Positions 52,391-61,614 of a stretch of DNA of 64,000 bases are shown here, in pieces (position 1 is the stretch's first letter; each line of letters starts with the position of its first letter). The notes beneath the pieces were generated by a model, which was not told the origin of the DNA, did no database searches, and saw nothing but the letters and a program-made list of their open reading frames with translations. A program made the translations under genes and the position numbers. The DNA is from an uncultured Candidatus Melainabacteria bacterium (GTDB lineage: Bacteria > Cyanobacteriota > Vampirovibrionia > Gastranaerophilales > Gastranaerophilaceae): contig CAKVIE010000002.1 of NCBI GenBank assembly GCA_934754505.1, forward strand, positions 118,455 to 182,454, written 5' to 3'.

Positions 52391-52814
52391 AATAAGATAC
52401 TTCAGAAAGATTATCGATGCAAATTTTGAAAAAACGAAAGTAAATTTTTGTAATCATTTTTAACAAAGACGGAACAAAAGATTACGAAAAATTTACAAAA
52501 CCATTGATTAATAAAAAAATTTCACGAAAAATTTTCCCGCAAAAAAGCAGGCAGAAAAAATTCAAAATAGCAAAAAAATGCGAATATTATTGATTTTTAA
52601 GAATTTAACATTTTAAAGATAACAAGAGAAAAAAAATTTTTGTATAAAAACAGAAAAAAGATTAATCCATCTTTTGTATTATTTTGTTATGTAAAATATT
52701 TTTTTTTATAAAAAAACTAATATATAATATATAATAAAATGGGACAAAGACCTCATTATCAAATTTTTTGGATACATAAAACCAATTAATGAATATAATC
52801 TATGAGAATATAAA
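52391..52814. other. 424-base AT-rich gap before the pilus cluster
   Basis: No gene, RNA or repeat was recognised. It is very AT-rich. The run ATATATAATATATAATAAAATGGG (about 52720-52743, read in two pieces) offers one or two TATAAT-like -10 boxes for the pilP-like operon. Confidence 0.4.
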
Positions 52815-53816
52815 ATGTTAAACACTCCAAACGAATGGCATAACGAAGAAGATACGGAAGAATACTCGGAAGAAGAATTTTCAGACGATTACGAAAACCA
52901 AGATTATGAGGAAGATGAAGATTTTTCTGAAGAAGATGAAAATTCGGAAGTAGAAAACGAAGACCAAGAAAGCCAAAACAAAAAGAAAATGATAATAATC
53001 GCATCTGCAACAATATTAATAATATTGTTGTTAGTTGGGGGTGCTTTAATTTTAAATTCAAAGAAATCAAAAGATTCGGCAAAAACAACCGATGCAATAG
53101 AAAGCGTTGAAGGCGACTTAATCGCAGACCAAAACACCGATGAAGAAATCGAAATAAATACGGAATCGGGCGATGATGTTTCAATAGAAATTGAAGATCC
53201 GAATTCTTTAATTCCGACAGAAAAGCCTTTAACAACAGCGACAGAAGCTGAATCTCTTATGAACGACAATTCGGGGCTTGCAATTCCGACAGACGGACTA
53301 AAAACCGATGACGGCGGACTTCAAGTCGAGGTTGAAGAATACAGACAGGGAGCTTTAGCTGATAAAAAACCGGGAGCTGTAACGGTATCCATAGGTGATA
53401 TAGGCAGACAAAACCCATTTATGCCGAAAGACAAAGTCGGCACAGCTGCAGCAGGCAGTATTGCAAAAACCAACGAGGACGGTTTAAACTTTGAAGTTAT
53501 TGAGCCGCCTCAACTTGCAGACGAAAATCCTGATATAACAAAATTACTTGAAACAAAAGTCAGCGGTATTCTTTACGATCCTAAAAAACCTTCTGCAATA
53601 ATAAACATAGAGGGTGTTGACCAACTCGTCAAAGTCGGAGATGTTTTAAGCGGATTTGAAATAATAGCAATAACACAAAACAAAGTAGTAATAAGTTCAG
53701 ACAGCAATGTTTACAGAGCTTCTGTCGGACAGCCGCTCAATGCGGAACTTGTTAAAAACTATGTTGAAATATCAAATTTGGAAACTAAATTCAAAGGTTC
53801 TAAAAGATTCAAATAA
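52815..53816 (+). CDS. PilP/GspC-like inner-membrane protein
   Basis: 333 residues: a very acidic N-terminus (Glu/Asp/Tyr-rich to about 55), one membrane helix (MIIIASATILIILLLVGGALIL), a low-complexity Asp/Thr linker and a C-terminal HR-like domain (SGILYDPKKPSAIINIEGVDQLVKVGD). This matches the PilP/GspC arrangement that joins the inner-membrane platform to the secretin. The acidic N-terminus is not typical. First gene of the pilus/secretion cluster; the other platform proteins (PilM/N/O) are not seen. Confidence 0.7.
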   Translation: MLNTPNEWHNEEDTEEYSEEEFSDDYENQDYEEDEDFSEEDENSEVENEDQESQNKKKMIIIASATILIILLLVGGALILNSKKSKDSAKTTDAIESVEGDLIADQNTDEEIEINTESGDDVSIEIEDPNSLIPTEKPLTTATEAESLMNDNSGLAIPTDGLKTDDGGLQVEVEEYRQGALADKKPGAVTVSIGDIGRQNPFMPKDKVGTAAAGSIAKTNEDGLNFEVIEPPQLADENPDITKLLETKVSGILYDPKKPSAIINIEGVDQLVKVGDVLSGFEIIAITQNKVVISSDSNVYRASVGQPLNAELVKNYVEISNLETKFKGSKRFK

Positions 53817-53836
53817 CTATCAAACGGGGAAAAACA

Positions 53837-55555
53837 ATGACAAAGAGATTTAACAAAATAATACCGGCATTACTTGCGGCAATATTATTTGCAGGAAGTA
53901 TCGGCTGCGAAATTGCGAACGCAAAACCTTGGGCTTTTGAAAATTTACAACCCGAAACGGCTATAATTCAAACCCCGAATATTCCAAACGGTAAAAGCAT
54001 AATAACTTTATCTTTTAGAGAAACAAATGTTCAACAAATTTTGAGAATGTTTGCCGATAGAGCAGGTTTAAATATTATTTTCGTAGGTGATGTAAACGGA
54101 AATCTTACTTTGGACCTTGTTGATACGACATTAGCTGATGCATTAAACCTCGTAACGGAAGCTGCAAAATTAACATATATTATCGACAATCAAACCTTGG
54201 TTGTTATGAGTTTGGAAACTGCAAAAACAAGCAATTATACTAAAAAATCAATGCGAATTGTCCCTGTAAAATACAGTGATGCCGCATCAATAGCAGACTT
54301 TTTAAATAAAAATGTATTCGGACTCGGAAAACCGGGATTATCGGCAGGTGAAATTGTTGTAACAAACCCTGCAAGAAACGAATTGCTTATTTTCGGAACG
54401 GATAACGATTTCAAAATGGCAATGAACATTTTGGCAAAACTTGATACAAAACCGAATTCAACAACTTATAAAATCAATCACGTAACACCAAAAGAAATGG
54501 CAAGTTTGATTTGCGATTCGCTTTTCCCTTCAACGGCAGATTCTGGAACAACAAAAATCGCAGGTACTTTAACAGGTGCTGCTGACGGAATTTCTCTCGG
54601 TGCGGGACAAATCGCTTGTAAAATATCAAACAAAGTTTCAGCAGGCAATTTATCTTCCTTTAATTCTGCTCCGATTACTGTAATGTATAACTCGGGCATG
54701 GGAACTTTGAATATAATCGGCGGCTCTGATGAACAAATTCAGTTAATCAACGAATTTATTCTTCTTCACGATAGAAAGCAGCCGCAGGCTTTATTAGATT
54801 TCGCAGTTCTTGAACTTAACGAATCAGGTTCGGTATTGTTCAACAATGAATGGCATTTTACAAACAATACATTCCCTGTTTCATTTGTTGACGGAACATT
54901 AAAATTAGGTTCATTAGTATTTTTCGGAAATGATAACGGAAGTACGGCAGGCTTGAACAGAGGCGGTCCGGCTGCACTTTGGGATACAATTACATGGATG
55001 GAAAAAACAGGTAAAGGTAAATTATTACAAAAACCGACAATCGTTGTCACAAACGGAAAAGAATCAACAATCGACTTAACGCAAGATTATATTGAAAAAA
55101 CCGAATCTCAAGTTTCAGAAGGTTCTTTCTCTGAAATACCTATCGTAAAAAGAACATATACAATCGGGAAAGATCAAGGTATGAAAATAACAATCACACC
55201 TTTCATTTCTCCAGACGGCTATGTAACAATGAATATTGAAGCAGATTATGCAACTCCTTACAGAACAGAAATCAGTAAAGACGAACTGGGTAATGATTAC
55301 ACGGCAGCAACAATGCTCGAAAGAAGAAACTTAAAACTTAATACAATAAGAGTTAAAAACGGTGAAACACTCGTTTTGGGCGGACTTATCTACGAAAGAG
55401 AAGTTCAAAGTGTAAGCAAAATTCCGCTTTTAGGTGATATTCCCGGACTCGGAGTATTCTTTAGAAATACAAACAATGAAAAACAAAAAACAGAACTTGT
55501 AATTCTTATAACACCTAAAATCATTGAAGATACAGAAGATGCAATAGATATTTAA
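53837..55555 (+). CDS. pilQ: Secretin of type IV pilus/type II secretion
   Basis: 572 residues: signal peptide (cleavage after ANA), an N0/N1 domain (SFRETNVQQILRMFADRAGLNIIF), a further ring-building domain (KSMRIVPVKYSDAASIADFLNK) and a C-terminal secretin beta-barrel (GKLLQKPTIVVTNGKE...; LVLGGLIYEREVQSVSKIPLLGDIPGLG; VILITPKIIED). Outer-membrane channel. Whether it belongs to pili or to type II secretion cannot be fixed from the window. Start has GGGG eight bases upstream. Confidence 0.85.
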   Translation: MTKRFNKIIPALLAAILFAGSIGCEIANAKPWAFENLQPETAIIQTPNIPNGKSIITLSFRETNVQQILRMFADRAGLNIIFVGDVNGNLTLDLVDTTLADALNLVTEAAKLTYIIDNQTLVVMSLETAKTSNYTKKSMRIVPVKYSDAASIADFLNKNVFGLGKPGLSAGEIVVTNPARNELLIFGTDNDFKMAMNILAKLDTKPNSTTYKINHVTPKEMASLICDSLFPSTADSGTTKIAGTLTGAADGISLGAGQIACKISNKVSAGNLSSFNSAPITVMYNSGMGTLNIIGGSDEQIQLINEFILLHDRKQPQALLDFAVLELNESGSVLFNNEWHFTNNTFPVSFVDGTLKLGSLVFFGNDNGSTAGLNRGGPAALWDTITWMEKTGKGKLLQKPTIVVTNGKESTIDLTQDYIEKTESQVSEGSFSEIPIVKRTYTIGKDQGMKITITPFISPDGYVTMNIEADYATPYRTEISKDELGNDYTAATMLERRNLKLNTIRVKNGETLVLGGLIYEREVQSVSKIPLLGDIPGLGVFFRNTNNEKQKTELVILITPKIIEDTEDAIDI

Positions 55556-55558
55556 AAG

Positions 55559-55586
55559 AAAGGGGATATTAAATCCCCTTTTTAAA
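55559..55586 (+). terminator. Terminator after the secretin gene
   Basis: AAGGGGAT and ATCCCCTT around TTAA-type loop, followed by TTT; four bases past the stop. The next gene has its own promoter. Confidence 0.75.
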
Positions 55587-55593
55587 TTAAAAA

Positions 55594-55621
55594 TTTACTA
55601 TTAAAAAAAATGTGATATAAT
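55594..55621 (+). promoter_or_regulatory. Promoter of the pilB-like gene, leaderless arrangement
   Basis: TTTACT, 16 bases, TATAAT, then ten bases to the ATG with no Shine-Dalgarno. Confidence 0.45.
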
Positions 55622-55631
55622 TTAAACAGAT

Positions 55632-57830
55632 ATGGCTTTAGAATTTGAAAACATAGAAGAGTTAGAACATTTAATCGATTACGCCAATTTGAGAAAGTTC
55701 AAATATGACGAGTTAATCGGATTGGGTTTTGTTCCAATCTCCTTTACCGGCGGAATATATGACATTGTAATTTTGTCAGAAGACAATAAAGACGATATAA
55801 AACGCCTGATGGATTCTCGATTGGGAACAGATGTAAAATGTGAATTTCAAGTAATAAAAGACCAAGATTTCAAAAATCTAATCGGAGAAGTTGACGAACA
55901 CTTTGCAAGCGATAAGCAGATGTCTGAAATTGCCTCAAAGGGTTATGATATGGGGCTTGACGAAGTTTTCACGGGTGAAGGCGGCGGAAAGGTTCAACCG
56001 GCAGAAAAGAGTAATTACAAAGTTGTAAACAGAGGTAATTATTCAGTAGCAGTACCAGTTTCGGCGGAAAAGGAAGCAGCAAAGCACCACGTTCCGAAAG
56101 ACGCACCTAAAAAAAGAATTGGTGAAGTATTAATCGAAATGGGCTTAATTACGGAAGAACAGTTATTCGATGCCCTTGTAACTTCAAAAAAGACAGGTAA
56201 TCCGATAGGTTCGGTCCTTGTTCAAAAAGAATACATTACTCTTCAAAATTTAAAAGATGTACTTGCTGCACAAAAAGGAATGGAAGCGGTTGCATCAAGT
56301 CAATTAAAATTAGATACAAAAGTTTTATCCGTATTGCCCGATGATTTCGTCAAATTAAATATGGTATTACCGATTAATTATGACGGAAAGAATTTGGTTG
56401 TCGGAATGGTAAACCCGTCAAACAGGCAGGTTATCAACGATATTGTATATTTAACGGGCTTAAAGCCGAGAGTAATGCTCATAACGCACTATGAATTTTT
56501 ACAGTGCATAAAGCAGTATTACAGCGAATCAAAAAAAGAAGCAAACCAATACATAAAGAAAATTGAGCAGGAATTAATCCAATATGGCGGAACTCAAGAG
56601 TCTTTATGGACACAGGCGGAAAAAGAATTAGAAAAAGACGATTCAGTCGTTGTAAAATTTGTAAATAAAATCATAACAGACGGAATCAAGATGCGAGCCA
56701 GCGATATTCACATTGAGCCTCGATTAACGCAATATGTAATCAGATATCGTATCGACGGTGTTTTGAGAGAAGTTTTACAAGTTCCCGAAACGATTGAAGG
56801 TTCTGTAATAACACGTTTAAAAGTTATTTCAAAAATGAACATTGCAGAACACCGACGTCCGCAAGACGGTACGTTTTCAATAAGATTTCAGGAAAAGAAT
56901 TATGACTTCCGTATCAACTCAATTCCTGTCGGAGCAAAGGAAAAGATAGTAATCCGTATTTTGGCAACAGCAGAAGCATTAGGAAGTACGGATACAACAA
57001 TTAAACTCGTTGGAGCAACCGAAGAAGATATTGCGAGAATAACAAGAATAAAAAGTGCACCGAACGGAATAATTTTGGCATCAGGTCCGACAGGTTCCGG
57101 GAAGACGACAACACTATATTCGATAGTCAGAAATTTAAACAGTGAAAAAGTTAATATTATGACAATCGAAGACCCTATCGAAATCAGAATTGAGGGTATT
57201 AACCAAACGCAAGTCAATCCGAAAGCGGGTATCACGTTTGCATCTTGTTTAAGAGCAGCTTTAAGACAAGACCCTGATATTATTCTTGTCGGTGAAATTC
57301 GTGATATTGAAACAGTAGAAATCGCAATCGCAGCGGCACTTACAGGTCACCTTGTATTAAGTACAATCCACACGAACTCGGCAGCTGCAACCGTTACCAG
57401 ACTTATTGAAATGGGTGCAAAAGATTACCTTGTTTCTTCCACGTTAACAGGCGTTATTGCTCAACGTCTGGTCAGAAGATTATGCGACAGATGTAAAGTC
57501 GAATGTAATCCTACGGAAGAAGAAGCAAGACTCGTTATGCTTAACGAAGAAGACGTAAAACGATTTATGAAGATGAAAATATATAAACCCGGACGATGCG
57601 ACCAATGTAACAAAGAAGGCTACAAAGGCCGACTTGGTTTGTATGAAGTTATGCAAGTTACAAAAGAAATTAAAAAATTAATTGCAATGGGTGCTCACGA
57701 TATTCAAATCGAAGAAGCTGCTATATCTACGGGTATGAGAACTTTGCAACAGGCATGTTTACATCACATAATATCAGGTATGACGACAATTGATGAATTT
57801 GTCAGAGTTTTGGGACCTGTAAACGAATAG
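55632..57830 (+). CDS. pilB: PilB/GspE family assembly ATPase
   Basis: 732 residues: an N-terminal region of unknown type (1-150), an MshEN domain (about 155-300; RIGEVLIEMGLITEEQL), and the ATPase core with Walker A GPTGSGKTTT, the Asp box (IEDPIE), Walker B-like DIILVGEIRD and a zinc knuckle (CDRCKVEC ... CDQC). It powers pilus extension or pseudopilus assembly. It is preceded by a leaderless-type promoter. Next: pilC-like gene, 13 bases away. Confidence 0.9.
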   Translation: MALEFENIEELEHLIDYANLRKFKYDELIGLGFVPISFTGGIYDIVILSEDNKDDIKRLMDSRLGTDVKCEFQVIKDQDFKNLIGEVDEHFASDKQMSEIASKGYDMGLDEVFTGEGGGKVQPAEKSNYKVVNRGNYSVAVPVSAEKEAAKHHVPKDAPKKRIGEVLIEMGLITEEQLFDALVTSKKTGNPIGSVLVQKEYITLQNLKDVLAAQKGMEAVASSQLKLDTKVLSVLPDDFVKLNMVLPINYDGKNLVVGMVNPSNRQVINDIVYLTGLKPRVMLITHYEFLQCIKQYYSESKKEANQYIKKIEQELIQYGGTQESLWTQAEKELEKDDSVVVKFVNKIITDGIKMRASDIHIEPRLTQYVIRYRIDGVLREVLQVPETIEGSVITRLKVISKMNIAEHRRPQDGTFSIRFQEKNYDFRINSIPVGAKEKIVIRILATAEALGSTDTTIKLVGATEEDIARITRIKSAPNGIILASGPTGSGKTTTLYSIVRNLNSEKVNIMTIEDPIEIRIEGINQTQVNPKAGITFASCLRAALRQDPDIILVGEIRDIETVEIAIAAALTGHLVLSTIHTNSAAATVTRLIEMGAKDYLVSSTLTGVIAQRLVRRLCDRCKVECNPTEEEARLVMLNEEDVKRFMKMKIYKPGRCDQCNKEGYKGRLGLYEVMQVTKEIKKLIAMGAHDIQIEEAAISTGMRTLQQACLHHIISGMTTIDEFVRVLGPVNE

Positions 57831-57843
57831 AGGAATAGTCAAA

Positions 57844-59058
57844 ATGTCCGTATATAATTATGTTGCTTTAAATAAAAAAGGTGAAGTCGTAAAGGGCAAA
57901 GTCGAAGCTGAAGATTTAAAAACAGCCAGACAAAGTGTAAAAGATTTAGGTTTTATACCAACAAAACTTACTGCAGATTCTTCCGATAAAGCACCTACAC
58001 AAAACAAAGTTGACCATTCTTTGCAGTCTTTGACTTTAAAAGAAAAAATGGACTTCACATCGACATTCCAGACTTTGAACAGAGCAGGCGTTCCAATTAT
58101 CGAATCTTTAATTTTTATGGAACAAGATGCAGGCAGCCGAAGAATAAGATTACTTGCAAGAGCAATCAGACAGCAAATTATTGCAGGTGCAACATTTTCG
58201 GACACAATAGCAAGATTTCAAAGTATCTTCGGAGCAGTATATGTCGGTTTGATAAAAGCAGGTGAAGAATCCGGGGAAATGGAAAGAACTTTAGCCAGAC
58301 TTATTGAACTTTTGAAGAAAGAATCTGATACGAGAGGAAAAGTTTTTTCAGCCTTGTCATATCCTGTATTTGTAATCGTTTTAGCACACGTTGTAGTTTT
58401 AATCATGTTGGTATTTGTATTTCCTGCATTTAAAGAAATGTTTGATACCGCAGGTGCAAAATTGCCTATTATTACACAAATTTGTATAGATTTAGGCGAG
58501 TTTTTAAAAGCGAAATGGTATGTAATCCCGATTATATTAATCACGGTATTTTGGGGTGCAACAAGCTTGTGGAAATGGGAACCGTCGAGAAAGAAAATCG
58601 ATGAAATTTTGTTATCAATTCCTGTTGTCGGAGATTTGCTTAAATACTCAGCATTTTCAAACTTTTTGTCAGTTTTACAAGTAGCTTATGAAGCAGGTAT
58701 CCCTGTTGTAAACTGTTTGTATTTGGCAAATATGACCTTTGATAATTCGACAATGAATAATGCCGTAAAAGCCGCAATTAAAAAGGTGCAAGAAGGTATG
58801 CATTTATCAATGGCATTAAAAACAACGAATATATTTCCGCAGATGATATTATTTATGGTATCGACAGGTGAACAATCAGGTCGTTTAGGAGATTTGATGG
58901 AGCAATCGGTAAAATTTATTGATGAAGAATTGGACAGAATTGTTGATACCTTGACAAAGATGATAGAACCTGTAATGCTTATATTTATCGGTGCAATCGT
59001 ATGTTTCTTGGCATTAGCATTGTACTTACCGTTATTCCAATCATACCAGTTAAACTAA
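57844..59058 (+). CDS. pilC: PilC/GspF family platform protein
   Basis: 404 residues with three membrane helices and two GspF domains (repeats with A-G-I-P...C-L-x-L-A-N; TGEQSGRLGDLMEQ; FIDEELDRIVDTLTKMIEP). It is the inner-membrane platform for PilB. GAGGAA lies before the ATG. Co-transcribed with the pilB-like gene. Confidence 0.9.
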   Translation: MSVYNYVALNKKGEVVKGKVEAEDLKTARQSVKDLGFIPTKLTADSSDKAPTQNKVDHSLQSLTLKEKMDFTSTFQTLNRAGVPIIESLIFMEQDAGSRRIRLLARAIRQQIIAGATFSDTIARFQSIFGAVYVGLIKAGEESGEMERTLARLIELLKKESDTRGKVFSALSYPVFVIVLAHVVVLIMLVFVFPAFKEMFDTAGAKLPIITQICIDLGEFLKAKWYVIPIILITVFWGATSLWKWEPSRKKIDEILLSIPVVGDLLKYSAFSNFLSVLQVAYEAGIPVVNCLYLANMTFDNSTMNNAVKAAIKKVQEGMHLSMALKTTNIFPQMILFMVSTGEQSGRLGDLMEQSVKFIDEELDRIVDTLTKMIEPVMLIFIGAIVCFLALALYLPLFQSYQLN

Positions 59059-59073
59059 GAAAGCAGAGGCAAA

Positions 59074-59373
59074 ATGCAATTTTCAAATGAAGAAAAAGAT
59101 TTCATATCGGGAATATGGTCCGAAAAGATACTTGTAGTTACAAAAGATTACGAGATATCAGGCAACGTATTCATGCCGAGAACAGGAAGAAAGAACAGAT
59201 TGCTTTCAGATATATTGAATGGCGGAAAAAGATTTGTAGCAATAAAAGACTGCACAATCGTTCATAGAGAGTTTCCAAACAGAAAAATCGAGCACCATGA
59301 TTTCTTACAATTAAACGTAAATTCAATAATATTATTACGCCCTATAACAGAAGAAGAAAAAAATCATAAATAA
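59074..59373 (+). CDS. Small hypothetical protein, end of pilus cluster
   Basis: 99 residues without signal peptide or membrane helix. NRLLSDILNGGKRFVAIKDC and LLRPITEEEKN motifs are seen, possibly a PilZ-like or DUF6812-like small domain, but no family is assigned. Sixteen bases after the pilC-like gene with AGAGGC upstream; probably in the same operon. Confidence 0.6.
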   Translation: MQFSNEEKDFISGIWSEKILVVTKDYEISGNVFMPRTGRKNRLLSDILNGGKRFVAIKDCTIVHREFPNRKIEHHDFLQLNVNSIILLRPITEEEKNHK

Positions 59374-59422
59374 ATACTTGATTTTGAAATATGTCTATGT
59401 TATCAATAGATAGTAACCGAAA

Positions 59423-59499
<77 letters not shown>

Positions 59500-59500
59500 T

Positions 59501-59528
59501 AAAAAAGACCGTCAAGGTCTTTTTTTTT
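59501..59528 (+). terminator. Terminator of tRNA-Ile
   Basis: AAAAAAGACC and GGTCTTTTTT around GTCAA, directly after the tRNA. Confidence 0.85.
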
Positions 59529-59570
59529 ATGAGAAAATTTATTAATCAATTACTTAATCAACAACTCTGT

Positions 59571-59712
59571 AGGTTGAATTTAAACGCAACGAAATTTTGT
59601 CTATTATGTCATTGCGAGGAAATCTTTGATTTCCGTGGCAATCCAGAAAATACTCTCAAATAAAAGCAGATTAAGCAAACTGAAAGGCAACTTGTTGCCC
59701 GTGGCAATCCGG
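59571..59712. repeat. Palindromic repeats between tRNA-Ile and the nuclease gene
   Basis: 59571-59590 is a degenerate copy of the GTAGGTTG...CAAC palindrome at 61487-61508. 59608-59644 is GTCATTGCGAGGAAATC-TTT-GATTTCC-GTGGCAATCC, an imperfect stem-loop; 59676-59712 is the CTGAAAGGCAACTTGTTGCCCGTGGCAATCCGG piece also found at 47620 and 61110. They end just before or inside the last bases of the nuclease gene. Confidence 0.75.
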
Positions 59713-59720
59713 AAAATTTT

Positions 59721-60161
59721 TCATTTCTCGGGTTTAAAAACATAAACCTTACACAAATCATCTTTAAGCATTTCTTTGTTGATATTTTTTCCGTCAGAAG
59801 AATACAAAACACCGACAAACCGTCCGTATTTTCTGTCTATCCCTGTTATCTCGAGCGAAATATTTTTGTCCGAAACCAATTTTTCAAGCCTTTCTTTTGC
59901 AAGCCTGCCTCGTTTGAATATTTCTTCATAAGAAATATCGTCTGTCTTTTGATATTTTATATGTGAATTCATTTTTGTTTCATAACAATCAATTCCCGTC
60001 AGGCGAACTGATGCCGTACCCTCTTTTGTTTTTATCAAAATCGTATCACCGTCTAAAACCTTTAATATATGCGGTTTTATAATGTATTTTACATTTTTGC
60101 AGTATGCAAAATTTACAAAATACATTACTACTAAAACCAAATAAAATATTTTATTCTTCAT
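59721..60161 (-). CDS. Secreted staphylococcal-nuclease-like protein
   Basis: A signal peptide (MKNKIFYLVLVVMYFVNFAYC) precedes an SNase domain: VLDGDTILIK, VRLTGIDCYET (catalytic Arg and Glu), GRLAKERLEKL, and ITGIDRKYGRFVGVLY (second catalytic Arg). 146 residues. Degrades DNA/RNA with calcium in the envelope or outside by family knowledge. AT-rich and near palindromic repeats; possible horizontal gain. Confidence 0.85.
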   Translation of the reverse strand: MKNKIFYLVLVVMYFVNFAYCKNVKYIIKPHILKVLDGDTILIKTKEGTASVRLTGIDCYETKMNSHIKYQKTDDISYEEIFKRGRLAKERLEKLVSDKNISLEITGIDRKYGRFVGVLYSSDGKNINKEMLKDDLCKVYVFKPEK

Positions 60162-60266
60162 AGATTTTTTATATCACGATATTTTGTTTTAAGCAATTTT
60201 AGAGAAAGTTTTATTCTCTTTTAATTCATAGAAAACGAAGGGTAAAATATTTATCATGGTATTGCT

Positions 60267-60599
60267 ATGAACAATATAAAAAAGATATTTGCTGAAAATA
60301 TTAAAAGATTTAGAAAAAATCGGAAATTAACACAAGAACAATTTGCCGAATTAATTGGTGTTCAATGGAAATCCGTTGTTAATTTTGAAACAGGAAGAAA
60401 TATTGCTAATTCTGAAAATCTTCAAAATATTTGTAATAAATTAAACATTGAACCATACGAATTATTTATTAACACTAATTCTAAAACAGATACAAAAGAT
60501 AAAATCAATTTGTTATTACAAAGTATGGACAACGAAAAAATAGAAGAAATTTATCGAATTATAGCAGTAATAAAAGATAAAAATCATTTTTGCGAATAA
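60267..60599 (+). CDS. XRE-family transcriptional regulator (110 aa)
   Basis: The N-terminal HTH_3 domain (NIKRFRKNRKLTQEQFAELIGVQWKSVVNFETGRNIANSENLQNICNKL split in two: NRKLTQEQFAELIG; WKSVVNFETGR) is typical of phage or mobile repressors. The C-terminal half is helical. No Shine-Dalgarno is visible before the ATG. Beside another XRE gene and repeats; target unknown. Confidence 0.8.
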   Translation: MNNIKKIFAENIKRFRKNRKLTQEQFAELIGVQWKSVVNFETGRNIANSENLQNICNKLNIEPYELFINTNSKTDTKDKINLLLQSMDNEKIEEIYRIIAVIKDKNHFCE

Positions 60600-60669
60600 A
60601 AATATACATAGCTAAAAATATTCTATGTATAGATAACCTCAAACCAAATTGTCGCATTAAATTCTATAT

Positions 60670-60945
60670 ATGCAACACTCTAATTCACAAAAAGCCAAGA
60701 TTTATATAGAAACGTTAGGAAAAATCATTAAAGAAGAAAGACTTAAACAAAACAAATCTCAACGTTTATTGGCTGATGAATTTGATATTCAAAAATCCAT
60801 GTTAAGCAGAATTGAAAATGCGGTTAACGAGCCAAAACTTATATCTCTGTTAACTATTTGTGAAGCATTGGATATGAAGTTTTCTGATTTAATTTTGAAA
60901 GTTGAAAAGGAAATACCAAAAGATTTTACGTTAATCGAAAAGTAA
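60670..60945 (+). CDS. XRE-family transcriptional regulator (91 aa)
   Basis: A single HTH_3 domain (RLKQNKSQRLLADEFDIQKSM, then LSRIENAVNEPKL) with a short C-terminal tail. It resembles the smaller regulator type found near mobile regions. Follows the first XRE gene by 70 bases with no clear promoter. Target unknown. Confidence 0.8.
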   Translation: MQHSNSQKAKIYIETLGKIIKEERLKQNKSQRLLADEFDIQKSMLSRIENAVNEPKLISLLTICEALDMKFSDLILKVEKEIPKDFTLIEK

Positions 60946-60965
60946 ACCTTAATTTTATTTTTTTA

Positions 60966-61150
60966 TGTCATTGCGAGAGGCTTTGCCTCGTGATGACGAC
61001 TTCCTTTTCCAATGTCATTGCGAGGAAATCTTTGATTTCCGTGGCAATCCATTCAGAATATTTCAAAATTAAAGCTCAAAACTTATGAATAAAACAAATT
61101 ATCTAAGCTGAAAGACAACTTGTTGCCCGTGGCAATCCGGAAAAATAATA
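60966..61150. repeat. Palindromic repeats of the GTCATTGCGAG family, copy 2
   Basis: 60966-60996 is GTCATTGCGAGAGGC-TTT-GCCTCGTGATGAC, a near-perfect stem-loop. 61013-61049 is the GAGGAAATC-TTT-GATTTCC type seen at 59608. 61051-61150 shares about 100 bases with 47561-47660. Confidence 0.8.
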
Positions 61151-61316
61151 AACAAAACGAAGTTTTGTCTATGAGTGAAACGAATTCAGCCCCCACGGCA
61201 GTGGTCGTGTTTTCTTTTTTCTTGGGGCACACGTTCTTTTTTCTTTTCCTCGAAAGATAAAGAAAAAAGAATGGGTGCGAAAAAGGCAAATATCTAAAGC
61301 ATCTCGTAAAACCACT

Positions 61317-61458
61317 GGATCACCACGCTTCGCTGTCTTGGATTTGCTTCACAAAAAACAGTCGCTCATTTCGCAACCATTCGCTATGTTTTTTGCTACT
61401 TCGGGTTCGCTCGCTCTGCTCGACTCCACCCTACGCAAATCCGTTCCTCGTGATGACG
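61317..61458. repeat. Inverted copy of the long palindromic element at 47410-47560
   Basis: Read on the minus strand it matches GTCAT(C/T)(A/G)CGAGG(A/C)... AGCGGATTTGCGTAGGGTGGAGTCGAGCAGAGC and AAATGAGCGACTG with a short indel near the middle (an extra AAAGCAG in the 47-kb copy). Ends GGATCACCACG / CGTGATGAC. Confidence 0.8.
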
Positions 61459-61486
61459 CATTTCTTTACAAGGTCATTGCGAGTCC

Positions 61487-61508
61487 GTAGGTTGGGTTTT
61501 AACCCAAC
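61487..61508. repeat. GTAGGTTGGGTTTTAACCCAAC palindrome
   Basis: GTTGGG pairs with CCCAAC around TTTTAA. A degenerate copy lies at 59571. Both lie next to GTCATTGCGAG repeats. The remaining sequence of the gap 60946-61614 holds no recognisable gene. Confidence 0.65.
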
Positions 61509-61558
61509 AGAAACTAATATTTACAAAATACAAACTAACGCAACATTTCTTTGACAAG

Positions 61559-61590
61559 AAAAAGACTTCGCAAAAAGCAAAGTCTTTTTG
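61559..61590 (-). terminator. Terminator after the coiled-coil protein
   Basis: AAAAAGACTT and AAGTCTTTTT around CGCAAAAAGCA; T tracts on both sides. Confidence 0.7.
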
Positions 61591-61614
61591 TAAATTATTT
61601 TACCAATTAACTGA

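Noticed and set aside
61275..61490. 71-codon frame in the repeat block near 61.3 kb
   Set aside because: It lies within the inverted copy of a non-coding palindromic element, with no ribosome site.
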